Assembly: GCA_027486655.1 (NCBI GenBank)
Contig: JAIXOR010000014.1
Coordinates: 1-64,000, forward strand
From: Verrucomicrobiaceae bacterium
Lineage (GTDB): Bacteria > Verrucomicrobiota > Verrucomicrobiia > Verrucomicrobiales > Akkermansiaceae
Length of the DNA: 64,000 nucleotides
Reading direction: 5' to 3'
The position numbers and the translations under genes were made by a program. Positions 55,237-63,666 of this stretch are shown here, in pieces. The notes beneath the pieces are model-generated. The model made no database searches. It had not been told where the DNA came from and saw nothing but the letters and a program-made list of their open reading frames with translations. The first letter of the stretch is position 1. The number at the start of each line of letters is the position of its first letter.

Positions 55237-55578
55237 TCATTCCGGCCGCAGCAGATAACCCGCCACCCAGCCCTCCGCACCGTTCTCATGCCGGCACCAA
55301 TGCCAGCCATGAATCTGCCGCAGCGACTCAAGGCGGTCTCCCCGCCGGATCGTCAGAACCGCAGGGTCAAAGGGTTCGATCGCCTCATACGATCCCTCAC
55401 CCAGATCCCTCAGAATCTCTTCGGGTACATAGCCATCGTTTCCATCCGCATCCGCAGCCCAAACCCAACCGGGCCACGCTCGATCCGCGGGTCCCACCTT
55501 GACCCGGTCGCCCGCTTTCAGACGAAGCGGATCGCTGTCTGTTTCCTCGTAGTCGGAGTTTGCCGTGAATCCTGCCAT
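55237..55578 (-). CDS. small SH3-like domain protein
   Basis: A 113-residue cytoplasmic protein, no signal peptide. It is made of two SH3-like beta-barrel repeats: the first has SDPLRLKAGDRVKVGPADRAWPGWVWAADADGNDGYVPEEIL, the second has AVLTIRRGDRLESLRQIHGWHWCRHENGAEGWVAGYLL. The W-x-W-x, G-x-x-G-W/Y-V-P pattern is the SH3b signature. Ligand and role are unknown. It lies between the rpsB promoter and the divergent sigma-factor gene. Confidence 0.72.
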   Translation of the reverse strand: MAGFTANSDYEETDSDPLRLKAGDRVKVGPADRAWPGWVWAADADGNDGYVPEEILRDLGEGSYEAIEPFDPAVLTIRRGDRLESLRQIHGWHWCRHENGAEGWVAGYLLRPE

Positions 55579-55724
55579 GCCGCGCGACCATGAAAGCTCC
55601 GAAGAGAATTGGCGAACCCATTTTTACGAAGCCCCGGCCGATGCCCCCCCTGCCGCTGCTGCGCCCTTTACAGCCACGGCCTTCCATGTAGTCTCATCCC
55701 GCTGCCACCCACCCCCACCCCGGA

Positions 55725-56324
55725 ATGTTCCGTCAGTCCCGTCCCCCCGACCCTGACCAGGACCTCGTGACGCGCGCCCGCCAGGGAGACACGCGCGCCT
55801 TCGACGCCCTGATCCTCAAATATGGCGACAAGCTCTACGGCCTTGTCTACAACATGACCAACCACAAGGAGGATACCCACGACCTCCTCCAGGAGATCTT
55901 TGCGCGTGCCTATCAGTCACTCGGCAGCTTCCGCGGCAACTCGACATTCTACACCTGGATCTATCAGATCGCCGTCAACCTGACGCTCAACTTCCTCAAG
56001 AAACGCAAACGCAGGGCCGGCCTGAGCCTCAATGACCCGGAATCCTCGGTCCAACAGGATCCCGCCCTCGTCGACCACACTCACGAGGCCAATCCGGAGC
56101 AACAGACACGACTCAAGGAACTTCAGGTAAAATTGAACGAAGCGATGCAGAAGCTGTCTGAGCCCCATAGAATGGTGGTGACGATGTTCGACATCCAAGG
56201 CATGTCCCATGGGGAAATCGCCAAGGTGCTCAAAACTTCGGAAGGCACCGTTCGCTCGCGCCTCCACTACGCACACCTCCAGCTCCAGTCCGCTTTGCAA
56301 GACAGCTGGAATGAAAGATTTTAG
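55725..56324 (+). CDS. RNA polymerase ECF sigma factor
   Basis: A 199-residue sigma-70 family protein. Region 2 (about 15-90) shows DTRAFDALILKYGDKLYGLVYNMTNHKEDTHDLLQEIFARAYQSLGSFRGNSTFYTWIYQIAVNLTLNFLKKRKRR; region 4 (about 135-190) shows LSEPHRMVVTMFDIQGMSHGEIAKVLKTSEGTVRSRLHYAHLQLQSAL. This is a typical ECF layout. The next gene, a small single-pass membrane protein 55 bp downstream, may be its regulator, though it lacks a recognisable zinc anti-sigma motif. Confidence 0.95.
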   Translation: MFRQSRPPDPDQDLVTRARQGDTRAFDALILKYGDKLYGLVYNMTNHKEDTHDLLQEIFARAYQSLGSFRGNSTFYTWIYQIAVNLTLNFLKKRKRRAGLSLNDPESSVQQDPALVDHTHEANPEQQTRLKELQVKLNEAMQKLSEPHRMVVTMFDIQGMSHGEIAKVLKTSEGTVRSRLHYAHLQLQSALQDSWNERF

Positions 56325-56378
56325 AAATTTTTCTTGCAGGTGGAGGATTTGTTTAGTAATTCCTAATTATCAACCGCA

Positions 56379-56771
56379 GTGAAGCCAACGGTCGAACAAC
56401 TTGAAAACCTGCTTGCCCTCAAGCGCGACGAGCGCCCCGAGGAGGGATACTGGCAGGATTTTCTCTGCGAATTCCATCAACGCCAGCGCGAGCAGGCCGC
56501 GAAGGAATCCGGTGTCTCGGCCCTTTTCCAACGTTTCTCCCAATGGCTCTCCGATCTTGGTCCTTCGAAATGGGCCTACGGAGCAGGTCTCGCCTACGCA
56601 GCGGTGACGGTCGCATTTTTCCTGAGCCCCAAGGGCGTGGACGTCGAGAAAGCACCGGCAGCCCCGGTGAACTATCAAGTCGTCCCCACCCCGGCACCCG
56701 CGGTCGAGCAACTCGACCAACTGGACCTGAGTCCTTCGACTCAAGGCAGCGCGGGCGAACAGGTGTTCTAA
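56379..56771 (+). CDS. small single-pass membrane protein downstream of the sigma factor
   Basis: A 130-residue protein starting with GTG at 56379. The N-terminal 60 residues are charged and helical (VEQLENLLALKRDERPEEGYWQDFLCEFHQRQ), followed by a membrane helix (WAYGAGLAYAAVTVAFFL, about 66-83) and a proline-rich tail (APVNYQVVPTPAPAVEQLDQL). The layout is that of an anti-sigma-like membrane protein, but no H-x-x-x-C-x-x-C zinc motif is present, so the assignment is by position only. Confidence 0.6.
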   Translation: MKPTVEQLENLLALKRDERPEEGYWQDFLCEFHQRQREQAAKESGVSALFQRFSQWLSDLGPSKWAYGAGLAYAAVTVAFFLSPKGVDVEKAPAAPVNYQVVPTPAPAVEQLDQLDLSPSTQGSAGEQVF

Positions 56772-56787
56772 TCCCACAAAATCCCCC

Positions 56788-57696
56788 ATGGAGGATTCGG
56801 GATGCCCGCGCCGGCGACGGTCGGCAACAACACGGATGCTGGGCTGCTTGCTCGCTTCGGCTGCCTGCTGCCTCGGTCAGGCGGCCATGGTTTCACCCCG
56901 CTGGCAGGTCAGCTACCCACCCGCCCTCAACGGCCGTGCATCGGAGTCGGTCGCAGTTGCCATACCGGATGAATCGATCCTCGTTGCCGTCGTTCTCGCC
57001 GGATCGGACGCATCCCAGCCTTCGGTGAGACTGGGCAACCGCGTGGTTCCCGTTCAACTCGTCGGTCACGATCCTGTCTCACGCCTCGGCTTCTTCCGGG
57101 TCGAAGGCTCACTGGCCCCCAAATCGTCCCCTTGGCTCGAGGAAATCGGTGGAGCCTCCACCAGCCTCCAAGCCCAGACCCCGGATGGCACGGTGAAGTG
57201 CCGGAGCACCGGCTGGGTCAAACAGGTCGGCGGCAAAATCCTCCCCCTTGCCCTGCTCCGGGTGAACTTCGACCGCGCCGTGCCCGCTCCCGGAACCCCC
57301 CTGATGGACTCGGAAGGCAGGATCGCGGCGATCGTGTTCCAGTCGTCCGGAAACGGCAACGCGGGCTACGCCATCCCCGCCGAAGCCATCCACCGCGTCC
57401 GCCACGATGTCTGCAGCCGCGGCAAGCTCGTCCGCGGATGGATCGGCCTTGCCCTGCGCGCGGAAAACCAATCTCCACAAATCGTCCGCGTGCTCCCGCG
57501 TTCGCCCGCGGCCCTTTCCGGCATCCACCCGGGCGACGTCCTCCTCGGTGTCGGCCACCGCCAGATCGCCGATTACGCGGACGCCGCCAACGCCTTCTTC
57601 TACCTCATTCCAGGCCAAGCCGTGAAAGTCCGTATCCTCCGCGGCGCGGATCCGCTCGATTTCACCCTCACCCCCACCCCGCCCCAGGCGGAGTGA
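56788..57696 (+). CDS. HtrA/DegP-like PDZ protein lacking the protease triad
   Basis: A 302-residue exported protein with a hydrophobic signal (RMLGCLLASAACCLGQA). A trypsin-like beta-barrel region (about 45-200) contains VAIPDESILVAVVLAG, VPVQLVGHDPVSRLGFFRVEG and PLALLRVNFDRAVPAPGTPLMDSEGRIAAIVFQ. In active HtrA the last segment reads GNSGGPL; here it is APGTPL, so the nucleophile serine is gone, and the expected D of D-x-A and the histidine are not visible either. A PDZ domain follows (about 220-302: GWIGLALRAENQSPQIVRVLPRSPAALSGIHPGDVLLGVG). It is probably a non-catalytic PDZ scaffold in the same operon as the sigma factor. Start 56788; 56836 is an alternative. Confidence 0.75.
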   Translation: MEDSGCPRRRRSATTRMLGCLLASAACCLGQAAMVSPRWQVSYPPALNGRASESVAVAIPDESILVAVVLAGSDASQPSVRLGNRVVPVQLVGHDPVSRLGFFRVEGSLAPKSSPWLEEIGGASTSLQAQTPDGTVKCRSTGWVKQVGGKILPLALLRVNFDRAVPAPGTPLMDSEGRIAAIVFQSSGNGNAGYAIPAEAIHRVRHDVCSRGKLVRGWIGLALRAENQSPQIVRVLPRSPAALSGIHPGDVLLGVGHRQIADYADAANAFFYLIPGQAVKVRILRGADPLDFTLTPTPPQAE

Positions 57697-57759
57697 GCCC
57701 AAGCCGCCGCCAAACCACCGCGGCGCTGGACTGAAGAACCGATCCAGCACGGCGGCCGA

Positions 57760-58776
57760 TCAATCGTCACCCTCGGCCAGGCCGTCATCGGGGCTCTCCG
57801 CCCGACCCAGCGAAAACGCCGCAAGGTCCTCCACCTCCGAAATCGAGGCCACCTGGCAAATCCGCTGCCTCAGTTCACGAGCCCCGGGGAAACCCTTGCA
57901 ATACGCCATCAGACGCGACCGCATCGCCGTCAGCGTCTGCTTCTCACTGCCATTCCGCCCGCTTTCGACCGCCAGCCGGCAATGCCTCAGCACCATTTCC
58001 CACCGCTCGGACAAAGCCACGCCCGCTCCCTCCTCGCCGGTTTCCAAATAGTGCTTCGCCTCCCGGAACACCCAGGGATTCTGCATCGCGGCCCGCCCAA
58101 TCATCACCCCGGATACCGCCGTCTCCCTACGCCGCCTCGCGACATCCGCCCCACTGGCAATGTCCCCGTTCCCGATCACCGGAATCCCCACCGCCCGCGC
58201 CACGGCATCGATCACCTCCCAGTCCGCCTCTCCTCCATAACCCTGCGAACGGGTCCGCCCGTGCACCGCAATGGCCGACATCCCGCAGTCCTCCAGAATC
58301 CGTGAAACCTCGACTGCGTTGACCGAAGACGCATCCCAGCCAATCCGGATCTTCGCCGTCACCGGCACCTGATCCCCCACCGCTTCGGCCACGCCCGAAG
58401 CCACCGATGCAAGAACCGGGCAATCCTTCAACAACGAGGACCCGCCATTCCGCGCCACCACTTTGTTCACCGGACAGCCGAAATTGATGTCGATGAAGTC
58501 CGGTTGCTTCCAATCGATGATTTTGCGCGCCGCCTCGCCCATCCGCTTCCCATCCGCACCGAACAACTGAACCCCCACCGGACGCTGACCGTCCGAAAAC
58601 TCGGTGTATTTCCGGGTCCGGTGATCGGCCTGCATGATGCCCTCCGCGGACACAAACTCGGTGACCATCACATCCGCACCCAGGTCCTTGCAGATCCCAC
58701 GGAAAATCAAGTCCGTCACCCCCGCCATCGGCGCGAGATACAAAGGGAATCGACCATCAGAAAACCACGGGAGCAC
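57760..58776 (-). CDS. dus: tRNA-dihydrouridine synthase
   Basis: A 338-residue FMN enzyme that reduces uridines in the D-loop of tRNA. Signatures: PLYLAPMAGVTDLIFRGICKDLGAD at the N-terminus, the catalytic cysteine C101 in DINFGCPVNKVVARNGGSSLL, IAVHGRTRSQGYGGEADW and VIGNGDIASGADVARRRRE, plus GVMIGRAAMQNPWVF. The start is GTG at 58776 (LPWFSDGRFPLYLAP), because the upstream extension is low complexity and matches the Dus family at no point. It runs convergently to the PDZ-protein gene. Confidence 0.95.
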   Translation of the reverse strand: MLPWFSDGRFPLYLAPMAGVTDLIFRGICKDLGADVMVTEFVSAEGIMQADHRTRKYTEFSDGQRPVGVQLFGADGKRMGEAARKIIDWKQPDFIDINFGCPVNKVVARNGGSSLLKDCPVLASVASGVAEAVGDQVPVTAKIRIGWDASSVNAVEVSRILEDCGMSAIAVHGRTRSQGYGGEADWEVIDAVARAVGIPVIGNGDIASGADVARRRRETAVSGVMIGRAAMQNPWVFREAKHYLETGEEGAGVALSERWEMVLRHCRLAVESGRNGSEKQTLTAMRSRLMAYCKGFPGARELRQRICQVASISEVEDLAAFSLGRAESPDDGLAEGDD

Positions 58777-58835
58777 GCCGCAGCCATAACCCCGGCCAAC
58801 TCGCAGGTCCAAACCAAAACCAACGGGAAATCCAT

Positions 58836-59201
58836 TCAAGCCTCCAGCCCGAAGCGGCACTCCAGAAACCGCACCGGAGCCACCCCATACGTCGCCCGAA
58901 AGGCCCGACGGAAACTGTTCGGATGCGAAAATCCAAGCTGATCCGAAATCACGACCGGATCCACCCCGCTCAGCAACAAGCGCCGCGCCGCCACCATCCG
59001 CTCCCCATCCAACCACTCCTTGGGCGTCAAACCCACATCCCGCAGGAACACCTCCCGGAAATGCCTCTCTCCCAAACCCAACTCCCCACACAAAGCCCCC
59101 AAACGATACCCCTGCTCGTAAGCAAGCTTCTCCAAGCAGTCATGAATCACATGACCGAATCCCAAAACACGCCAACGATATTCCACTCGTGCAATTCTCA
59201 T
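58836..59201 (-). CDS. short AraC-family transcriptional regulator
   Basis: A 121-residue protein consisting almost wholly of an AraC-type double helix-turn-helix: LAYEQGYRLGALCGELGLGERHFREVFLRDVGLTPKEWLD, ARRLLLSGVDPVVISDQLGFSHPNSFRRAFRATYGVAPVRFL. No sensor domain is present, and the upstream frame only reads through a heptanucleotide array. The ATG at 59201 is chosen; a longer frame that includes repeats (to 59474) is a candidate for phase-variable extension but is not favoured. Target genes are unknown. Confidence 0.85.
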   Translation of the reverse strand: MRIARVEYRWRVLGFGHVIHDCLEKLAYEQGYRLGALCGELGLGERHFREVFLRDVGLTPKEWLDGERMVAARRLLLSGVDPVVISDQLGFSHPNSFRRAFRATYGVAPVRFLECRFGLEA

Positions 59202-59270
59202 CAGGGGGGGATGGAACAACGACACAACTACCCCATACCATCTAGCAGCACAGGTCAATCTCACGTTTCC

Positions 59271-59368
59271 GATTTCCGATTTCCGATTTCCGATTTCCGA
59301 TTTCCGATTTCCGATTTCCGATTTCCGATTTCCGATTTCCGATTTCCGATTTCCGATGACCGATGACC
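59271..59368. repeat. heptanucleotide tandem array (GATTTCC)x12 plus (GATGACC)x2
   Basis: Twelve perfect copies of GATTTCC at 59271-59354 are followed by two copies of GATGACC. The array begins 70 bp upstream of the AraC-type gene start. On the minus strand the unit reads GGAAATC, a relative of GAGAATC at 646-736. Confidence 0.95.
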
Positions 59369-59371
59369 CCT

Positions 59372-59428
59372 CCTCGCGTCTCCCATCTCGCGTCTCCTCT
59401 CTCGCTTCTCGCGTCTCAACTCCCGATG
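59372..59428. repeat. pyrimidine-rich CTCGCGTCTCC repeats
   Basis: CTCGCGTCTC occurs three times with variations, next to the heptanucleotide array, the same pairing of repeat types as at 1-240 and 646-1010. Confidence 0.8.
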
Positions 59429-59429
59429 A

Positions 59430-60086
59430 CTTTCTTAACCTTTCCAAACCACACCTCCGATTTTGTTTGCGCAAAGCTCTTGATCCAAACCGGTCGACCA
59501 GTTTTTCTAACAGCGATTGTGGAAATTAGTGTGCCCTTCTGCCTCCACCCCTCCCTGTCCCGATCATGATTTTTTCGAAATACAGTTTTCGTATCCCGCT
59601 AAATCGCCATTTAGGTCGTCAAATTGCAGCGCCGCAATCTTGCGACAATTCAGACGATTGCGACAAGATCTACAGAACTTCCTGGAAAGCCAGCCAGAGT
59701 TACGAGCTGAAAGTTTGGGATGCACAATCCCTCATTCGGAGCCCCATTCGCCTGAACAAGGCTTTCAAGCCTTATCAAAGCGCTTTCAAACATCGAACTC
59801 ATCATCGTCGACCCCCGTATTGGGCGGTCGGACGTAGGCCAAGAAGGATCCCAATCCTCGATGAGCCCCCGCCACTGCAACTGCAGATTAGAAGAAGCCA
59901 TTCTCATCAAAAAATCCGTGCCAGAATCTTACTTTTTATCAGATTCAAACTTTCAAAACCCCAATCACGGGTGTCCGGTTAGATTGGATTTTGGAATTTG
60001 AGATACGTTGTCGATGAACCCCTTAGAGAATAAAATGGATGTGAGGGATTTGAAGTCTGCCGTCGGTTCCGAAACGGTTGCGGCAA
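59430..60086. other. AT-richer intergenic DNA without a convincing gene
   Basis: About 650 bp, visibly less GC-rich than its neighbours. Short reading frames (for example 59566-59982) have no recognisable domain and no coding-like third-position bias. I see no RNA gene here. It may be decayed mobile DNA. Confidence 0.5.
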
Positions 60087-60270
60087 ATGAATGCCGGCCG
60101 TTACATCCTCTCTCAGATCCTGGATTTGGTTCATTGGCAGACGCTCACGCGACTGGCAGCCAAATACGAACCCGACTCGCGGTGCCACCATTTTCGACAC
60201 CCTGTTTTCGTTGATCGATGCGCTCCCGGCAGCCAAACGCGGCTTGGAACACCTTCCCCAACCCTGAACC
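60087..60270 (+). pseudogene. possible remnant of an IS4-family transposase (DUF4372-like N-terminus)
   Basis: An ATG at 60087 opens MNAGRYILSQILDLVHWQTL, continuing TRLAAKYEPDSRCHHFRH. This recalls the N-terminal DUF4372 domain of IS4-type transposases (M-N-x-G-[KR]-[YS]-x-F/L-x-Q-L-x-[DE]-F-L...). After about 45 residues the frame no longer looks transposase-like and runs into the next gene, so this would be a 5' fragment. No terminal inverted repeats were identified. Similarity is by eye only. Confidence 0.4.
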
Positions 60271-60280
60271 TTCCTAAACG

Positions 60281-61714
60281 ATGTCTACTAAGAAGAAGTC
60301 CACACGAACGAAACCAACACTTGATGCCGCTCTAAGCGCCAAACACCTCACCGGCGAACTGCGCCTGAGCCAACCAGCGAAGAGCCCACGTTCCGCAGCT
60401 TCAGCTTCCACCAGAAGCGCAAGTTCCCTTCCCATCGGCGAGAGCTCCGCCCGCGAAGCCACCCGTTGGCTTATGGCAAACTTCGGCCCTGCCCTGCGGT
60501 CGGCGGGTAGCGGAACGCCCTTCGACGCTGCCATCCTATGCGCCATTGTCTGCCAGGAAACCGCCTATTTCTGGCTCCCGCTGCTGCGACAACTTCGCAC
60601 GAAACACGAATTCCGCGACAACCCCGTCGCCCTCGTGGACCTCATCATTGCCCGCTGCGTCCTTGATGCCAGCGGCGACCATCCGGATTCACCACGCACC
60701 GTGTTTCCGAAGAATACAGCCGCCTTTGAAGCGCGCTACGGCCGCGACTTCACCGAAATGCTCGTCTCAGAAGCCAATCAGACCCGCGCTCTCCGTGGCT
60801 ACGGCCCCAAACGCTGGGTTTACAAGGGCTACGGCATCTTCCAGTATGACCTTCAGTTCGTTACCACGGACGAAGCTTTCTTCCGCGAGCGGCGCTGGCA
60901 CGATTTCCAAGCTTGTCTCGCCAAATGCATCGGCGAACTCAAAGCCAAACTCCGCATGTTTCCCAACGACAAATGGGAAGCCGTTCGAGCTTACAACGGA
61001 TCCGGACCTCGTGCCAGGCAATACCGTGAAAACGTCCGCACCTTCAGCACATGGACGCAGGACGAGATTTCAAAAATCGACTCCGCCACTCCGGCCCTCG
61101 CCACACGAGCGTCCCGCTCACCCATCCTGCCAAAAGCCAAGCCCCGTCTTACGCAAGCCGACCTCGCCGCGAAACTCAAACCCTACAACATCGACCGCGC
61201 CAAACACCCTCTCATCGTCGTCGGCATTCGCGGCTACTACATGGACACCATGGGCAAGCCCGGCGTCAACGACCGCGGCATTTATGACGATGCCATTTTC
61301 ATCGATAGCCCCGACGGATTCGCAAGCTTTAACGGCAACACCGACCCATCCCGCATCCGAGCGGGTTCCGGATTCGGCTCCACCAAAGGCATGGCCAAGC
61401 TAAACGCCGGGGCATGGTTCGCCCACAAGCTCGATTTCCATGGCAGCAAGGTTTATGGCCCCTATCGAGCCATCTGCCAGCGCCTAGGCAAGGTCACAGT
61501 GACACGCGATGGCAATCCGCCATATCAAGACACTGGAAACTTCGGCATCAATATTCACAAAGGCAGCTTCAACGGCACCTCCAGCGAAGGCTGCCAAACC
61601 ATCCATCCTGACCAGTGGGACAGCTTCATCGCCATGGCCAAGGATCTAGCGAAACGCTATTACGCCGACAAGTGGGAGAATTCGGTTATCCCCTATATCC
61701 TCATCGAAGTCTGA
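60281..61714 (+). CDS. two-domain peptidoglycan-active protein (lysozyme-like + YkuD-like)
   Basis: A 477-residue protein without signal peptide. After a basic, low-complexity start (about 1-60), residues 65-265 look like a lytic transglycosylase/lysozyme fold: CQETAYFWLPLL (E-T/S motif I), GYGIFQYDLQF (G-L-M-Q-like motif II) and RAYNGSGPRARQYRENV (A-Y-N motif III). Residues 290-477 resemble a YkuD-type L,D-transpeptidase/carboxypeptidase: GNFGINIHKGSFNGTSSEGCQTIHPDQWDSF has the H...S-x-G-C arrangement of that active site. Both domains would act on the cell wall. It lies 26 bp before the CHAT gene and both proteins begin MST-K/R-K-K, suggesting a functional pair. Confidence 0.68.
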   Translation: MSTKKKSTRTKPTLDAALSAKHLTGELRLSQPAKSPRSAASASTRSASSLPIGESSAREATRWLMANFGPALRSAGSGTPFDAAILCAIVCQETAYFWLPLLRQLRTKHEFRDNPVALVDLIIARCVLDASGDHPDSPRTVFPKNTAAFEARYGRDFTEMLVSEANQTRALRGYGPKRWVYKGYGIFQYDLQFVTTDEAFFRERRWHDFQACLAKCIGELKAKLRMFPNDKWEAVRAYNGSGPRARQYRENVRTFSTWTQDEISKIDSATPALATRASRSPILPKAKPRLTQADLAAKLKPYNIDRAKHPLIVVGIRGYYMDTMGKPGVNDRGIYDDAIFIDSPDGFASFNGNTDPSRIRAGSGFGSTKGMAKLNAGAWFAHKLDFHGSKVYGPYRAICQRLGKVTVTRDGNPPYQDTGNFGINIHKGSFNGTSSEGCQTIHPDQWDSFIAMAKDLAKRYYADKWENSVIPYILIEV

Positions 61715-61740
61715 GGAGCTAGAATCCCTGCGCCACGCCC

Positions 61741-63636
61741 ATGAGCACACGCAAGAAAGCAACCAAACACCGCGTGTTGAGAAAAGCGGACACCATCCCT
61801 CCGACGAAGCCTGTCAAGTCGACAACCTCTCCTCCACTTTGTCCACTGGCCCCACCCACCAGGGATGATTCTCCGCCTCCCTTTCCATTCCCTCGCGTCA
61901 CCATCACTCGTGGAGACGACGTAGCCTTTGAGATTGAGCTCGCTCTTGGCGACATAACCGAGACTCCATCCCGCGTGATCCTGCTAGGACAGTTTCAGGG
62001 CATGGATCCCACCGCCGCCGCCGTGAACCTGGACGAGGCCATGAACGGCGCCCTCTTCAAGCTTATTAATCTCCGCCGCTCTTCCCACGCTGCGGGTGAG
62101 CTCGACATCATCCCCACCGGTCGCCACCCCGTCATGGCGGAGATGATTGCCTTCCTCGGCCTCGGGCACTGGAATCTATTCAGTGGTGAGGTCCTCGCCT
62201 CATCTGCTCACTCCGGCTTGCGATCCCTTCTCGCCTCCCACTTTGATGAATTCGCCACCGTCCTCATGGGCGGCCGTCTTCCGGATAAGACGGAAATCGA
62301 CGTCCGCTTCTCCCTCCGCCACATGCTACGTGGCTTTATCCAGGCCCTCCGCGACGACGAGGACCGCGACCGTTTCCGCCGTGTCGTCATCGTGGAGAAG
62401 GAGGAAAAGCGCCTTCGTGAAATCCACTCCGTCTTGCGGGTTCTCGTACAGGAAGAAGAGTTCAAGGGCGTTCGCACCACCCTCTGCGCCTCCAAACTCC
62501 CGGCGCGTACGCGGTTGGAGGGAGCGAAACTGAGGACCGCCTACAAACTCCAGGAAACCAACCTCGTCATGCTTTCCATGCGTCCCGGCGAAACCAAGGA
62601 CGCGGACCCCACCCTCGAGGCCATACTCCACATCAGTTCAGGGGCTGCAGCCATCGTAAAACGGGAACGCCTCTTTCCTACCTCCAAAATCGAGGAAATC
62701 TACGACGCCGCAGGCGTGAACACACAGCGCGGGGTGGACACCTTAACCAAGCTCGCCAAGGTCTCCGACCTCGTTACGGCCCTGATGCCGGATGGAGTGC
62801 TCGCTCCGTTCAAGAAGCTTAAGAGCCACCGCATCGAGCTCATTCACGACGCGGAATCCTCCCGTCTGCCTTGGGAAACAATCGCCCTCCCCGAAGGCGA
62901 CCATCCCGCGCTTCTTGGCGGTTTCAGCCGCCGCTTCGTCAGTGACCGTGCTGCGGTCAATTGGCCGCCCAAACAGGGAGACCGCCTGAGAATCCTCATG
63001 CTCGTCGATCCCACCGAAGACCTTCCCGGAGCCGTCAAGGAAGCCGACGCCATTCTTGCGCGCCTAGCCCCCAATGCCAGAATCGACATCCGTTGCCTCA
63101 GGCATAAGGAGGCCACCAAGGTCAGGCTCACCGCAATCCTTGCCGAACATCCCTTCGACATCCTTCACTACTCAGGACACAGCGGCTTCAATCGCGAGGA
63201 CGCACGATTTTCCGGACTCCTTCTCAATGGAGAGGAATTCTTCACTGGAGCCGATGCCCTGGGACTCACCCAGTTCCCTCCGGTGGTCATCTTCAACTCT
63301 TGCGAAGCCGCGCGCATTCGCCGGAGAGATCCCGTCCTTAGCAGGAATATCCCTGAAAAAGTTCTCAAGCGAGACGCCGCCCACGGGGCCATCTCCATCG
63401 CCGAAGCCTTCCTCATCGCTGGTGTCCAACACTACATCGGCACTTTCTGGTGTGTGAATGACGATGCCGCCGCGCTCTTTGGCGAGGTCCTCTATGGGCA
63501 CCTGGCGGATGGCAAGCCCATGGGCTTCTCTGTTACCGAAGCCCGCAACGCTCTCGCCGAAAAAGGCATGCCTGATTGGGCCAATTACATTCACTACGGA
63601 AACCCGGATGCCGAAATCTTTCCAACCAAGGGATGA
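61741..63636 (+). CDS. CHAT-domain caspase-like protease
   Basis: A 631-residue protein. The C-terminal CHAT domain (about 420-625) has the catalytic histidine H480 in ILHYSGHSGFNRED and cysteine C521 in VVIFNSCEAARIRR, the dyad of caspase-like clan CD proteases. Residues 55-180 (VILLGQFQGMDPTAAAVNLDEAM...FLGLGH) resemble the N-terminal macro-like domain of M17 leucyl aminopeptidases, and a helical region 190-415 links the two. CHAT proteases often act in counter-phage or programmed-death systems, cutting a partner encoded next door. The neighbour is a cell-wall hydrolase, and a lipoprotein follows. The N-terminal basic stretch resembles that of the upstream protein. The activating signal is unknown. 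Confidence 0.85.
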   Translation: MSTRKKATKHRVLRKADTIPPTKPVKSTTSPPLCPLAPPTRDDSPPPFPFPRVTITRGDDVAFEIELALGDITETPSRVILLGQFQGMDPTAAAVNLDEAMNGALFKLINLRRSSHAAGELDIIPTGRHPVMAEMIAFLGLGHWNLFSGEVLASSAHSGLRSLLASHFDEFATVLMGGRLPDKTEIDVRFSLRHMLRGFIQALRDDEDRDRFRRVVIVEKEEKRLREIHSVLRVLVQEEEFKGVRTTLCASKLPARTRLEGAKLRTAYKLQETNLVMLSMRPGETKDADPTLEAILHISSGAAAIVKRERLFPTSKIEEIYDAAGVNTQRGVDTLTKLAKVSDLVTALMPDGVLAPFKKLKSHRIELIHDAESSRLPWETIALPEGDHPALLGGFSRRFVSDRAAVNWPPKQGDRLRILMLVDPTEDLPGAVKEADAILARLAPNARIDIRCLRHKEATKVRLTAILAEHPFDILHYSGHSGFNREDARFSGLLLNGEEFFTGADALGLTQFPPVVIFNSCEAARIRRRDPVLSRNIPEKVLKRDAAHGAISIAEAFLIAGVQHYIGTFWCVNDDAAALFGEVLYGHLADGKPMGFSVTEARNALAEKGMPDWANYIHYGNPDAEIFPTKG

Positions 63637-63666
63637 TCGAATCACACCAGCCACATAGCCGAATCC

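Noticed and set aside
58777-59091. 105-codon N-terminal extension of the tRNA-dihydrouridine synthase gene
   Set aside because: It is glycine-rich, overlaps the AraC regulator gene on the same strand and does not match the Dus family.
59202-59474. N-terminal extension of the AraC regulator to 59474
   Set aside because: The extra residues are the translated heptanucleotide array and unrelated DNA; the HTH domain begins after the ATG at 59201.
59566-59982. 138-codon frame in the AT-richer region
   Set aside because: No domain or repeat of family motifs, and the residue makeup is typical of non-coding DNA.
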